From: Erodium maritimum
Lineage: Eukaryota > Streptophyta > Magnoliopsida > Geraniales > Geraniaceae
Assembly (NCBI GenBank): GCA_963921825.1
Contig: OY997596.1
Location: 62,508,754-62,572,753 of the forward strand
DNA: 64,000 nt
Direction of reading: 5' to 3'
The notes beneath the pieces were generated by a model, which worked only from the letters and a program-made list of their open reading frames with translations, did not search any database and was not told the DNA's origin. Shown here one piece after another: positions 25,301-37,804 of the stretch. Every line of letters starts with the position of its first letter. Positions within the stretch are counted from its first letter, which is position 1. Made by a program: the position numbers and the translations under genes.

Positions 25301-26574
25301 CCGACTTCCGTTAAAAGAACGTACAGAGAGAAACTGTGATTAATGATCAGAAGGAGTGGTCTGGGCATTTCTTCGCGGATTCAGTAGATTTGTGGGAATT
25401 ACATAATGCATTCTAAAGTTGTGCGGGAAATACTTTAGGGTAGTTTTTTGACAATTAACCTGTTAAGTTTTTTAACGGAAGTCGGTGCACAAAACTCTAG
25501 TGTAGCCTAAAAGCGTGGATAAAACCTTAGGTAGTTTTTCGTTTGTGGACAATACTTTAGGGTAGTTATTGACAATTAACCCTATAACATATGTTGTAAT
25601 GAAAAGAATGTGATGTATCTTACAGTTCATTGTCTGTACCAGAAGCTTCCTTGATGTTCCTGATGTTGAACTCTAGGAAGGCCCAAACGAGATATATGAG
25701 GAAGATGAAAATCCCAATTAATTCTGCAGCAGAAACTACTCCAAATGGTCCATCCACCAAAACAGGAAATGTCCACAACCTGTACTTTGGTTTCTCACTC
25801 ATTTTCTTCCTGTAATTATTATTATTATTAGGATTAAACACAATAAACAAGTTCATGAATGGTTGACAAGAATAGTATGTTGAACCCAAAATCTTGATAG
25901 CTTTAAAAACAGTAACACACAAAGGTTAGAATGTCCAGTCACCATTTCAGTTAGGTACTCACTCAAGTTGGAGTTGTTGCTCTTCCCCTTCCGATTCAGT
26001 GATGATTTTATATGCAAGAGCAAGAAGAGCAACAATCATAATTGGCAAGGCGTACACCAGAAATGCCCTTCCTGCACATGAGATCATTTGCAAAAACTCC
26101 ATAATCAACCAAAAGAGAAAAACAAAGTAAAATTGGAAGTTGGAGTGACCAAATAAGCCCCCTTGTCCAATTGAATGAACTTATGATCTGGTGTTCAGGG
26201 TTCAAGTTATGTTAAAATCTTAATATTACAGGATCAACTCAACTAAAAAGTCAAATTAATAATCTAAGACTCAATAATAAATTTTATATCCTAAAACGGA
26301 AGTAAAAATGGAGGAGAGAAGTTAGAAAGAAACCTTCAATTCCGAAAAGGGTTCCACCACCAAGACCAATCCAGTCTTCATAATCAAGATGGAACCATTC
26401 GATAGGGAGCATGAACAAGAGAGTGATCCAAGCAATGAAGACAGCCCAAGTGGATATCTTGAGAACCCACTTCCCCAAAACTAACAACACTCTCTTCTTC
26501 TCCTTCTTCTCCACATTGTAGTGATAGGAAGAGCTTTCATGGCTTGAGAGCAGCAGAGGCTCTTCTTCACCCAT
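19315..26574 (-). CDS. Ferric reduction oxidase, FRO6/FRO7-like, tandem copy B
   Basis: Paralogue of copy A in the same orientation. Exons from 5': 26574-26334, 26071-25963, 25809-25624, 24940-24709, 22267-21940, 21411-21147, 21043-20785, 20677-20242 and 19484-19315. They give 741 residues. Exons 2 to 9 have exactly the same lengths as in copy A, and exon 1 is 6 nt longer (charged KEK run after residue 20). Haem, FAD ([10 protein letters not shown]) and NADPH ([16 protein letters not shown]) motifs are intact. The gene is longer only because its introns hold inserts: the TIR element 25232-25582 in intron 3, and two non-LTR elements in intron 4 (22404-22760 and 22905-24441). ATG 26574 is chosen by alignment with copy A, although an in-frame ATG lies 9 nt upstream. 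Confidence 0.95.
19730..19985. mobile_element. Inverted-repeat (MITE-like) element
   Basis: Left part TAACTATAAAAAATTGTTTA matches, inverted, the right part near 19936-19965 (coding TAACTAAAAAAAATCGTTTA). A second nested inverted pair lies around 19800-19920. Exact ends and target duplication are not clear. It lies in intron 8 of FRO copy B. Confidence 0.5.
22404..22760 (-). mobile_element. 5'-truncated non-LTR (LINE-like) fragment
   Basis: Present in intron 4 of FRO copy B and absent from the same intron of copy A, where sequence runs straight from GATATAT to later intron sequence. On the minus strand it ends in CTTATCAAAGAAAAA, like a LINE 3' end. Target duplication not resolved. No coding capacity. 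Confidence 0.5.
22905..24441 (-). mobile_element. Non-LTR retroelement with target duplication, in FRO-B intron 4
   Basis: Inserted on the minus strand and ends in a poly(A) run (T run at 22906-22916). Flanked by a 12-bp target duplication, AATTCCAAATTT, at 22893-22904 and 24442-24453. The 5' end (24440 side) has CT/GA-rich leader sequence (TCTAGAGAGA) as in plant L1-like LINEs. The internal frame at 23792-24193 (minus, 133 codons) shows no reverse transcriptase or endonuclease motif, so the element is non-autonomous. The paralogous intron of FRO copy A is the empty site. Confidence 0.85.
25232..25582. mobile_element. Non-autonomous TIR element (MULE-like), copy 2
   Basis: 351 bp with ends GGATTAATTGTCAAAAACTA and its inverted match GGGTTAATTGTCAATAACTA. 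It belongs to the same family as 2451-2800. It is flanked by a 9-bp target duplication, TACAACATA (25223-25231) and TATAACATA (25583-25591). Intron 3 of FRO copy A carries the corresponding site once with no insert, so the insertion came after the gene duplication. Confidence 0.9.
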
Positions 26575-26844
26575 ATCTAACACTTTTCTTCTTCTACAAA
26601 GATTATAAGTTAGTTGGGACTTGGGATTGAATGAAGCTTAGCTGAAGGAGATATAGATATACAGTTTATATATATATGTTTTTTGTTCCGTGCTTTGCAC
26701 GTTGATTTTAATTGTTGTAAATGCTGTAATCATCTTTCACCCTCTTGTCTACCTGTTTGTCAACCATCCTCATGTCAATCTCTTTTTGTTAAAATTTAAA
26801 TATGGTGTCAGGCTCATTGTTGTTAAATATGCATATACTGTGTT

Positions 26845-27049
26845 GGGATAATTTCAGCTCGTAAAGGGTAAAATTGTCATTTAAAAAAGAGAGTTGATGT
26901 TATGTGATTGTCACATGATTGAATTCCGTTGAAGATAACATATTTGCGGATGAAAAATAGTTCACCGTATGTCTTTACATCAAAAAATAGTTTATTGTAA
27001 GTTTTTTGTGAAATACGAATAACTCACCGTAAATTTTTGAAATTATCCT
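26845..27049. mobile_element. Probable short TIR element
   Basis: Starts GGGATAATTTCA and ends TGAAATTATCCT (inverted). A convincing 9-bp target duplication is not visible. It lies upstream of FRO copy B. Confidence 0.4.
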
Positions 27050-27420
27050 TGCATGGTCAAAAGATCTCATAAGGGTAAATATTAATTTCCGAAAATAACA
27101 TGGTGTAAACTGAATTGCATGATGTACCATTGAAACTGCAAGTCAAACTCTGCTACACTAGAAAATAATACATTGCATGCATTCAACTCTTATGCCATGG
27201 AAGGTTCGGTGGAATCTCGGGAAACGAGCCCCACATGGGATTGGCAGATATGACCCTTATATAAATACGGACATTTCATAATTATTAATGACTTATGGAT
27301 TTAATACATATATTCCCCACGTGGTCTCACTGACAATAGTCTCAGAGACTCATAGCTCTGCCTAGAGACTATCAGTGCTTAAAGACTAACATATAAAGCC
27401 AAATGGGCTTAAGTGACCAG

Positions 27421-27830
27421 CCCAAATTCTCATACATTATGGGCTGAGCTAATTCATGTTTACATTTTTATAAATCCATTGGGCTTGCTAAGAGCATCCA
27501 CATGCATTTTGTGCTAAGAGCATCCACATGCATTTTGGAGATGACGTGCGTAAACGCCGCTGACAGGACGATTTGTTAATAGCGAAAACGTCATTTTATA
27601 GTCTAATTAGAAAGGTCATTTACATATCCTAACTGTGTATCCCAAATTCTCATACATTATGGGCTGAGCTAATTCATGTATACATTTTTATAAACCCATT
27701 GGGCTTGCTAAGAGCATCCACATGCATTTTGGAGATGACGTTTGTAAACGCTGCTGACATGATGTTTTTTTAATAGGAAAAATGTCATTTTCTAGTCCAG
27801 TTAGAAATGTCATTTGCATATCCTAACCGT
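27421..27830 (+). repeat. Direct duplication, about 220-bp period
   Basis: CCCAAATTCTCATACATTAT to GCATTTTGGAGATGACG occurs at about 27422 and again at 27641. Within the first unit GAGCATCCACATGCATTTT is itself doubled (27493 and 27520). The duplicated segment includes the left end of the MITE described next. Confidence 0.8.
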
Positions 27831-28266
27831 GCTCTACTTTTTGTGACAGATCCTAACACAAATATGGTTTTTTGTTACAAAAAATAACATAAAGGTGGTA
27901 TTTTGTTACAAAAAGAGCATAAAGATGATGTTTTTTTACAAATCCTAACCCCTTTTTATAATTATTTTATACGTGATTGATACTTTTTGTAAATGTGTAT
28001 CACTTTTGTGTTAGGACTTGTCACAAAAAATGGAGCACAATTAAAATGTACAAATGACTTTTCCGACTCGGCTAGAAATCGATGTTATCCCTTGTTAATA
28101 TTATCGTCGTTAGAAAGCGTGGCTCCAATAACTATTCGACATAATAAGAGCCCATTTCAGCCTCTGGGAGGCTAATGGGGGTAAAAACCAATTTATTTAG
28201 TCCAGCCTACAGTGTAGAGAGGAACTATTTAGTCCAGCCTTATAGTCTAAAGGATTATGGATGCTC
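27712..28266. mobile_element. Tourist-like (PIF/Harbinger) MITE
   Basis: 555 bp with TIRs starting GAGCATCCA at the left and ending TGGATGCTC at the right, flanked by TAA on both sides (27709-27711 and 28267-28269), the usual 3-bp target of this superfamily. No coding capacity. Confidence 0.6.
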
Positions 28267-28677
28267 TAACAGCTGTTGACTAATCGGTCGTTCTTTGACA
28301 GTTTTTCTAACCAAACAGTTTTTCTAACCTAATCGAATTTTTAGATTCAGCTCATTTACACAACCCTATTATATTAATGACAATTGGAGAGCCTATCAGT
28401 ATCATACACAAAATCTAAACAGCCTTAGTTAGCATCACCACACAGTAACAAATATCAACTTTATTCAAATTGAAGATATCTTGGGTAAGAGGTCCAAAAG
28501 ATCCCAAGTGTCAATCTTAAATACCAGTAGAAATTGATTTCAGTATCAATTATTGTTTAAGAACCAGAAGACTAACTGGCATAGCCTCCACATTGTCAGA
28601 CTTAACTTAAAACAATAAGAGCGAAGTTTAAATCTGGGACTCCCTTCATGTGGCAGAGGGAGGAGAGCCAACAACGC

Positions 28678-30952
28678 CTAGGCACTCAGCATACCGGAGT
28701 TCTTCTTGCACTCGGACAACATATCCATGTAGAACTGACACTTGCTGATGTCACTCCCGAAGTTGTTTACGCACTGCAAACATATATTATAAGAAAAAGT
28801 TAGAGAAGTCTGTTTCCATATTGTAAAAGATTAAATCTCCAACAAACAGGTCAGTCACCTTAATACAACATATCTACGGATAATTGCAATTAAGTACCCT
28901 GAGGTGTACTCCTTTTGCAATTGTAGCCTTCTTTCTTTGATAATTGCATAAAAAATAATAATGAAAGCACAAAAAATAAAAATAAAATCATATCCCTTAA
29001 ATATCTTACTGTTTGTATGGTACAAGATGGAAGAAACTAAGGGATATGAAAATTTAAATTTTTTTAAATATAAGGGGTAAAATAATCATTTTATACATAT
29101 TGCAGCAGAAAGACAAGTTCAGGGTACTTTTTTGCAATTATCAAAGAGAACTACAAGTTGCAAGAAATGAATACTTTGGGGTATGTTTTTGCAACTATCC
29201 CTCATCTACAATCCAGAATTAGTTTCAATTTAATACACTTTCATGTGTGTCTAACATATACAGTTTGCTGACTCGCATCCAGTTCATTAAATGTTTAAAA
29301 CATTGCGTAGAGAAGACACTAGTTTCTTAGTGATTTAAAATTTAATAGACCAAGGTAGATAATAATCTAATGGTTTAGTCACAATAGCTCAAGATAACAC
29401 ATCATGCTTGTTATCTTCCTTAATAGAGGACCAACATAGAGGCTCTCATATTCAGAAGCTTTCATCTCTACAACTACGAGGCGACCAAACTTGTGTGAAA
29501 AGAGAAGCAAAAGAAGAACGACACATACATCTTGGAATGCCTTGGAGTGAATGCTGCATGCATCAGAGCCACCCAAGCTGTTTGCTGAAGGAGCGGCAGC
29601 AGCAGCCTCAGAGACAACATTTTCGTGTTGAATAGTGCGAGGACCCATGACAGCATCCACAGCCCTGTGTGCCACAGCACTTCCAGTACCAAATGCCATA
29701 CCTGTAAGACAAGGAGGTGCAAAGGGTTCAGGCTCGTTACAGATTCATACACAAACATAATAGATCATGGGTAATGACTATGCAATAACATACCTTGAGC
29801 TATGGTTGAGCCAATGCTCCCAAGCATGGACCCGCCTCCTCCCCCCTGAGCAGGAGCAGGAGGAGGAGCACGGTTCACTGCATGCCAAGTTACAAATAAA
29901 TGCACCAAGTTAATGAAATTATATCACCACAAAACTTATTGATAACCAAAACAACATATATTGATTTCAGCATACCCGTTTGAGGGGGTGGAGCAGAGCG
30001 AGCAGCAGGGCGTGGGGCTGGGCGAGAGCTTCTACCTACAGTAAAAATTTAGAGGGGAAAGTTACTGAATCATCCATACACTTATGAGATAGATAGCTAA
30101 CTGATAGAACAGCAAACACATTCTATTGCTTGGTCGAACTCAGGAACAACTGTTGGCAAACAGTTCAATAGGGGAGTTTTATAGCAAACTGTATTACAAA
30201 TTACAACATAGATGGTTTAAAAACTTACAAAGCTGTGATTTTTAATTCAATTCATACAATAAGCATCATTCCAAAACAAAAACAAAAATCAGCCAGCATG
30301 GCTAAGTTAACAAGGAGGAAATGTATCTAAAATTAAGCCACTAAGAACTCACCCATAGTTGGGCTGGTTCAAAACCCAGGTATAAAATATATCCAAATTC
30401 TATTATATTAGACATATTTACTCAGAGAAATCACACCAGTACCAAAAAGACATCAATAATTACTAGTAAAAACTTGAGATTAAAAGCTAACAAGTAACAA
30501 GACATGTGAATTCCTTACATAAACATTATCATTAACTTAAGAGAACATTAAAAAATGGTCACTTGAGAACTAGACAGATGAAAACCCCTGAAATGAAGCA
30601 GAGATCTAGTAAAACACCAAATGTTACTGAAGAACCTCAGCTACCTAACCTTCTCCTCCCCCTCTCTAGATTCTCAAATCAACACATGAAAATCAAATCC
30701 ATGCAAATAAAATGGAACCCAAAACCCCTAAAACCTCATCTCAGATCATCAGCTACAAAAGGACCATGTTACTAACAATAAATCAATAAAAGCACGACCA
30801 TTTCAATACCCTATAGCTCCTAATCCATTTCTCCTAGTTTTCTCAGAAACCAAAAAAATCTAGGTTCAGAAAAGGAAAATACAAAGAACAACGTGATAAA
30901 TCAAATCGAGATAAGGATCTGAAAGCTCACCTCCGGAACTGCGGCGAGGCAT
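28678..30952 (-). CDS. Twin-CX9C (CHCH) protein, CHCHD2/CHCHD10-like
   Basis: Small mitochondrial intermembrane-space protein of the CHCHD2/MIX17 family; the Arabidopsis relatives are the At12Cys proteins. Exons from 5': 30952-30931, 30035-29976, 29877-29794, 29701-29529 and 28773-28678, giving 144 residues. The N terminus is basic and Pro/Arg-rich (MPRRSSGGRSSRPAPRPAAR), followed by a Gly-rich segment (GGGGSMLGSIGSTIAQG) and an Ala-rich linker. The C-terminal CHCH domain has two C-x9-C pairs: CSIHSKAFQDC and CQFYMDMLSEC. The second pair lies in the last exon. Intron 4 contains the TIR element 28878-29200. The gene is divergent from DRP3, with 423 bp between start codons. Confidence 0.92.
28878..29200. 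mobile_element. Non-autonomous TIR element (MULE-like)
   Basis: 323 bp, ends GGATAATTGCAATTAAGTACC and, inverted, GGATAGTTGCAAAAACATACC. Flanking 9-mers are CATATCTAC (28869-28877) and CTCATCTAC (29201-29209), 7 of 9 identical. It lies in intron 4 of the CHCH gene. Confidence 0.75.
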
Positions 30953-31375
30953 GGTGGTTGTACGAGGCGGCGATAGAGAAAGAGAGAGTTTTGAGATAGA
31001 AGGGTCTAGAGCAAGCAACAACTCTCAGATAAACCCCCAAAGTCTTCAGTTTTATACCAAAATAAGGCTAAAGCTGGTTGAGTGTATGATGAGTCGATTG
31101 TACACGTGTTGCCTTATGATTCGCTAGACCATCGCGCTTTGAGGATGCTTTGGAACGTGACTCGTAGATGATCATGAGTACTACAGCTGTAGAGCGAAAT
31201 AAGGTCCTGCTGATGAGATATTTACAAAATTGCCCACTAAAATTATGAAATAGAATCGAGAAAGAAAAACAAAATCCCACGCAACGCGAAGACGGTGCTG
31301 ATTTCCTCCGCCATACACCGATCAGTCAAATTCAATCCAAGATCTCTCTCAGCTCCAAAACCTAGGGACCGATCC
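30953..31375. promoter_or_regulatory. Shared promoter region, CHCH gene and DRP3
   Basis: 423 bp between two divergent start codons, containing both 5' leaders. No specific element can be assigned with confidence. Confidence 0.5.
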
Positions 31376-34300
31376 ATGGCGGAGGAGCCTGCATCACCAG
31401 CTCCGTCGTCTTCGGCGGCAGCGGCGCCGCTAGGTCACTCAGTCATCCCCCTAGTCAACAAGCTGCAAGACATCTTCGCGCAGCTCGGCAGCCAGTCCAC
31501 CATCGAGCTGCCTCAGGTCGCCGTCGTCGGTAGCCAGAGCAGCGGCAAGTCCAGTGTTCTCGAGGCCCTCGTTGGCCGCGACTTCCTCCCCCGCGGCAAC
31601 GACATCTGCACCCGCCGCCCTCTCGTCCTCCAGCTCCTCCAGACCAAGCGCAAGTCCGACGGCACTGACGAGGAGTACGGCGAGTTCCTTCACTTGCCTG
31701 GCAAGAAATTCTATGATTTCTCCGAGATCCGCAGAGAAATTCAGGTCTCGGTGACGATTTTGAATTTCATTTTAGCTCAATATATTGGTTTTGATATGTA
31801 TTTTCTGTTTGTTTGCTTTTGGTTACGTTGAGAAAGCTGCATTGATTCATTTTTTTCCAATTGAATGTAGTCCGAGACAGATAGGGAAGCAGGAGAAAGA
31901 AAAGGTGTATCAGATAAGCAGATTCGTCTTAAGATTTTTTCACCAAATGTTCTTGATATCACCCTGGTTGATCTTCCCGGAATAACAAAGGTTCCAGTTG
32001 GTGACCAGCCTTCTGACATTGAAGCTCGAATTAGGACAATGATTATGTCATACATCAAAATTCCTACGTGTCTCATATTAGCTGTTACTCCAGCAAATTC
32101 AGATTTAGCCAACTCAGATGCTCTTCAGATAGCTGGGAATGCTGACCCTGATGGTAAATAGTAAATACATTCTGTTGTGTTGAAGTTCTGTTCTAATTTA
32201 TTAGCTAGTGTCTAATGTACAAAGGTTTTGTTCTGGTTCGCAGGAGTTCGGACCATAGGCATAATCACAAAGGTGTGTGCTATACCTATGCTGGGGTCTT
32301 CTCATTTTTGATGTGGTTACTAACACCTGTTTTTTATTCTGATGATGTTTTTTTTCTTCCCCTATTATGTTTCTATCTGTATTTCAGTTGGATATTATGG
32401 ACCGGGGTACTGATGCCCGTAATTTACTCCTTGGAAAAGTAATACCCCTTCGACTCGGTTACATAGGAGTCGTCAATCGTAGTCAAGAGGTACTTATTTG
32501 GTTCTATAAGAATGAAAACTTATTTATCCATATATGGTTGCTCTATGCAATTGCTGATGTGGAAGAAAGATCTTCATGTTGTAGATGTATGCGTTAGATC
32601 CATGTTATTGTTGTATTATTTATCTTGTTTGCATTCATATGCATGAAAAGATGTTTCATCGACAATGATGCATGATCTCTCTCTCCCTGTTAGTTTGTTG
32701 TCTTGAACCCTGGTGTACTGTTGTATTTTTTGAGACACTGAATTGTTCTCTCATTTCACTCGTATCCAGAAGTAGTTTAGCTCTTACTAGTCTGTTAACT
32801 TGATGTCATCCTTACTCATTGCAACAGGATATTCTTCTTAACCGAAGTATAAAGGATGCACTTGTGGCTGAGGAGAAGTTCTTCCGCAGTCGTCCAGTAT
32901 GACCATATTACACTTCAAAGAAATCCTTCATGTCTCGTATTTTTTTTTTAAATCCAGTCATTTACTACCACTGTTTTCTTGTAGATATACAACAGTATAG
33001 CTGATCGCTGTGGTGTCCCGCAGTTGGCAAAGAAGTTGAACCAGGTAAATTACCCCTCCCCTTTCCTCTACCCTTTTGCCAAAAATCATAACACAATACA
33101 AAAGACTTATTGTGCTGTTTACACTTTAGATGTTGATCCTCCTTGTAGTCCCACATTGATAACACTACTACATTAAATTATTTGCAGATTCTTGTGCAAC
33201 ACATCAAGACTGTACTTCCTGGTTTAAAGTCCCGCATAAGTTCTACACTGGTGTCAGTTGCTAAGGAGCATGCCAGCTATGGAGAGATTACAGAATCAAA
33301 GGCATGCTATGTTCATTATCTAAATTGTCCCTATTGCTTTGTCTATTCGATAAGAAATTACTTCCTGTAAAACATCTGTGCTCCCAAAAAAGTGTCATTT
33401 AACCTACTCTGTGGCTAACAAACATTAGGAAGTTGTGTATTCATTTCTAATTCAAAAGCATTTTGTTGATGCTTTAGTTTATTACATTGATTCTTTTGTG
33501 CGGTCATTATATTGCAAATTTTGTCTTGGGTAGAACGTGCAGCATTGATGCTACATATATTTTACTGCTTCGACATATGGACTGGATACTAATATCCAGT
33601 TGATAGTATATATTCTCATTGCAAAACACAGTTCGTGTCTTGTGTCTGTAGTTTGTTAACTCTCTATCACACAGTATGGACTTTTGTTTGGTTTGTTTCA
33701 GTGCTTTGGCTGTTTCAAATTCCACTTGATATAAAAGTTTCTTCTGTGTACATTCTAGCTTTTTCTTTTAATTGTTTCTGATTATCATCTATTCCTATCG
33801 AACTTTATTATCAATAGGCTGGTCAAGGGGCCCTTCTGCTGAACATCCTTTCGAAATACTCTGAAGGTAAATATCATGTTGCTTTTATCTTTGTCTTAGG
33901 CTCTCTTTGATTTGACCTGCCTCTTTTTTTGCTGTCTATTTTCTACATATATGTTTATTTCATACTAACACCCACCTGACCTGATGCTTGAATTCACCAT
34001 GTTCATGAATGCTTCGTTTGGAACAGCATTTTCTTCTATGGTAGAGGGGAAAAATGAAGAAATGTCAACATCTGAGCTATCTGGTGGAGCACGAATTCAC
34101 TATATTTTTCAATCAATCTTTGTGAAGAGCCTGGAGGTTTTTTTTATTAGTTTTATAGTTAAAAGCAATCTTTTTTCGGGTTTACCCTACATTTGCAGTT
34201 TCTTAATTCATTTATTAGCATGCAGCTGTTTATTCCACTTTCACTAAAAAAAATTGTTACTAATTTTGGAACAACTACTTCTTCGTTGCATCTGAGGCTA

Positions 34301-36796
34301 TTTATTATGTGATGCAGGAGGTGGATCCTTGTGAAGACTTAACTGATGATGACATTCGGACCGCCATTCAGAATGCAACTGGACCTAGATCTGGACTGTT
34401 TGTACCTGAAGTATGCTATATTCTCATCTTGTTATGTTTAGTTTATCTTCCAGGCACGATGCGTGTTTCAAACATGTATCCTTGCACACAGTTGTTTTTA
34501 TTTCCTTACATAGCATATGATTTAATTTTAAGTTTCATTTGATCTCTCCAGGTGCCGTTTGAAGTTCTTGTGCGGCGGCAGATAGCTCGATTGTTGGATC
34601 CAAGCCTTCAGTGTGCCAGGTTTATCTATGATGAATTAATGAAGGTATGTAATCTACAGGTACTATCCGTTGCATGTTTCATAACTAGAATCCTGAAGAG
34701 ATTTGTCTATCCTTTCAGATTAGCCATCGATGTCTGGTAAATGAACTGCAGAGGTTTCCAGTTTTAAGAAAGCGTATGGATGAAGTCATTGGAAACTTCT
34801 TGCGAGAAGGGCTTGAACCCTCTGAGACTATGATAGGACACTTTATTGAAATGGAGGTAGTTGAAATCAACATTATTCATGCATTCTGGGTGCTTAGATC
34901 ATTCTTCTTTTACCAACTGTAATGGCTCAAATTTTCAGATGGACTATATAAATACTTCGCACCCGAATTTTATCGGTGGAAGTAAAGCTGTTGAGACTGC
35001 TCTGCAACAGGTCAAGTCCTCTAAGGTGGTTTCTCTACCCGCTTCTCGGCAGAAGGTATTTTCAGCCATCAATGGTGGCCACGACTAGTTTTGTTTGTCT
35101 GAATATATGTTTTACATTCGTAGGTCATTCATTTTCTCCCATTATTTTCTTAAAGGATGGTGTAGAGCATGATAAGGCACTTAATTTGGACAGAAAGTCT
35201 AGAGCTCTTCTTGCTAGACCTGTAAATGGAATTGTGCCTGATCAGGTATGCGATACTTTCTCTTTGCTGGGTAAAAGAGCATTTTTTGTTGATTTGATCG
35301 TGCTGTCTTGAACAATTTATGCCATGATAAGGTTTCATTTGAGTCAGCATATGTATAAGTCTCTGGAAGCAAGTTGGATTGGGTTAAATTATCGTTCAAA
35401 TGTTTGTCTTAGTATTTTTTTTCTCTTATATGTTCTTTATTTGGTGATTAACAGCATGTTCGGCCTGTACAAGATGTTGAAAAAGTTGTACCTTCAGGTA
35501 AGTTACACATCACACTATGCATATTCTGCTGCTTACTACCTAATCGTTTATGTCAGTATTAGTAAAACATGTCTCAGACTGGAAATTTGCTTATGGAGTT
35601 ATCCCTATTTGTTCCCTTAACTTCTGAGATTATCCCTTTAATATGAACTTTAGCTTGTATTGATGTAGCATCAACTGGCTGTATTTGATCTTGTGTAAAT
35701 AGCACTATAATTAATTATACAGATTCTTTGTTTTATGTTGTTGAATAATCAGGAAGCCTAGCTAGTTCAGCTTGGGGAATTCAATCTATTTTTGGTGGGA
35801 ACGATAATCGTGTGTCTGCGAAAGAGAATCCAATTAACAAATCTTATAATGAACCTGTTCATGCCATGGAACAAACATTGTCTATGATCCATTTGAGAGA
35901 GGTATGGATTCAAATTTACTGTTAAACCATTAGACTTGCATTTAACATGCTCAATTTATCTAACAAACATGATTTTGAAACATATAAAGCCCCCGGCGGT
36001 CCTGAGACCCTCAGAAAGCCACTCAGAGCAAGAGAATATTGAAATTGCAGTCACAAAACTACTCTTGAGATCATACTATGACATCGTTAGGAAGAATATT
36101 GAGGACTCCATACCTAAAGCAATTATGCACTTCCTGGTAAGTCCATATGTGCTATGTTAGTTTATTGGCCTGAAGCATTTTGTTATTTTTGATACCTATC
36201 TCCATGATTTTAGGTGAATCATACGAAACGTGAGATGCACAATGTCTTCATAAAAAAGCTTTACAGGTGAACATGAGTGTCCACTTACTGCTTGATTCCA
36301 TAATTTGCCGAGTATTAGAAATTTTACGTTTACTTTGATTATTGCTTGTGCTGTCAAAATAGAGAAAACTTGTTTGAGGAGATGTTGCAAGAACCTGAGG
36401 AAGTTGCCTCAAAGAGAAAGCGCACTCGTGAGCTGCTTCGAGTTCTTCAACAAGCTTTCCGGGTTAGTTTTCCTGTGCTATACCGAGAACTCGGTGAAAC
36501 TTTACCACTGAGTTTTGACCGATTTTTCACGAGTTTGGTAACTAGAAATTGGTCAAAACTCAGCCAAACTTGGTCATCTATTTTTCATATATAGTTCTAA
36601 AGTGTATTTGAAAATATGTACTCGAAGATCTGTGCACAGCATGAACAGAAAAAGAGATTATCAATAAGAAGTTCAATTAACTTTTCAAATACAATACTAT
36701 TTCACAGAACATGAATTAAAAATGTATTTGTAACTATGTTATTATACTAATCTGTTGGTATTTTTTGTCTTTAATATATGTACTATATATTAGTAA

Positions 36797-36878
<82 letters not shown>

Positions 36879-37397
36879 CAAAACAAGTTTGCCTTGACTA
36901 GTCAAAAGATCCCTATTCGCTGCCTCGTCGAGTTTTGGCTGATCCCAAGTTCAGAACCTTGGTTTTCACTTTTTCTTGATTAGGCCAATGTAATGGTTCC
37001 GTGATCCAAATATCTAAACCTCTAATGACTGACTTAGTTTCTCTTTGGTTTTCTTGAGAAAAATACTCATTTATAGGACTACCGGTTGTTGCAAATGCAG
37101 TCTAATTTATCAGTTTTTGTTCTGATTTTGTAGACACTGGATGAATTACCCTTGGAAGCCGAAACAGTGGAGAAGGGTTATGGTGTAGGTAGCGATAACA
37201 GCACAGGGCTGCCAAAGATCCATGGATTGCCAACATCATCACTCTATTCTACAAGCAGTGGTTCCTATGAATCTTACGCCTCTCCCAAGAACCACAAGTC
37301 TCGAAAATCATCACACTCCGGGGAGCTGCAATATGCAAATGCGGAATCCAATGGACGAAGTTACATGCCCAGTTTCTACCCTTCTGTTGATGCGTAG
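31376..37397 (+). CDS. DRP3A: Dynamin-related protein 3 (mitochondrial/peroxisomal fission)
   Basis: Large GTPase that constricts mitochondria and peroxisomes during division. Twenty exons: 31376-31744, 31871-32153, 32244-32272, 32388-32489, 32828-32896, 32985-33044, 33188-33301, 33818-33866, 34027-34136, 34318-34410, 34552-34644, 34719-34856, 34939-35055, 35156-35245, 35455-35497, 35753-35901, 35990-36136, 36214-36266, 36363-36462 and 37134-37397, giving 823 residues. The GTPase domain has GSQSSGKSS (G1), DLPGIT (G3) and TKLD (G4). The middle domain and the GED (from [15 protein letters not shown], through [20 protein letters not shown]) follow. The tail after TLDELPLEA is Ser-rich and variable. 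There is no PH or proline-rich domain, as expected for DRP3. DRP3A versus DRP3B is not certain. Exon 7 is best joined with a GC donor (TCAAAG|GCATGC at 33302). The last intron holds a long (AT)n tract. Confidence 0.95.
36800..36875. repeat. (AT)n microsatellite
   Basis: About 38 uninterrupted AT units in the last intron of the DRP3 gene. The Ile/Tyr-repeat reading frame over it is not a protein. Confidence 0.98.
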
Positions 37398-37804
37398 AGC
37401 TGGTTTGGACAAGCATGTCGTTTCATTAGTATCAATCACCTAGTCATTATATTCATTTGATTGAGCGGTTCAGTTCGCTTTGATAGGAGATGATTTAAAT
37501 GCCACCTGAGGAGAGCTTTGGAAGTGTGGAAGTTAAATGCTTACTGGGTATTGCCTCCTATGCACAACATATAAAGGTTTTATTGTTTCATTGTTGTGTG
37601 ATTCTCCGTGAAGAATAATAGGAACAGCCAGCAATTTAGTATAGAAAGTATTTTTGTTAGGTTTCAGTTTCTATAATAGTTCGTTTTGATAGTATGAATT
37701 GTGTGTAATCTTAGTGGTGCATTTAAATTCTGAATACCCAATTAATGCAGTAAGTTTGGAGCTTCGAACAGTCTTAGATTCGATAAAGTTAACTACAATG
37801 TTAC

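Noticed and set aside
31295..31375. Longer DRP3 N terminus starting at a GTG
   Set aside because: Not an AUG; ATG 31376 gives the conserved MAEEP start and the upstream part looks like 5' UTR.
36765..36983. Ile/Tyr repeat protein
   Set aside because: Translation of an (AT)n microsatellite in an intron.
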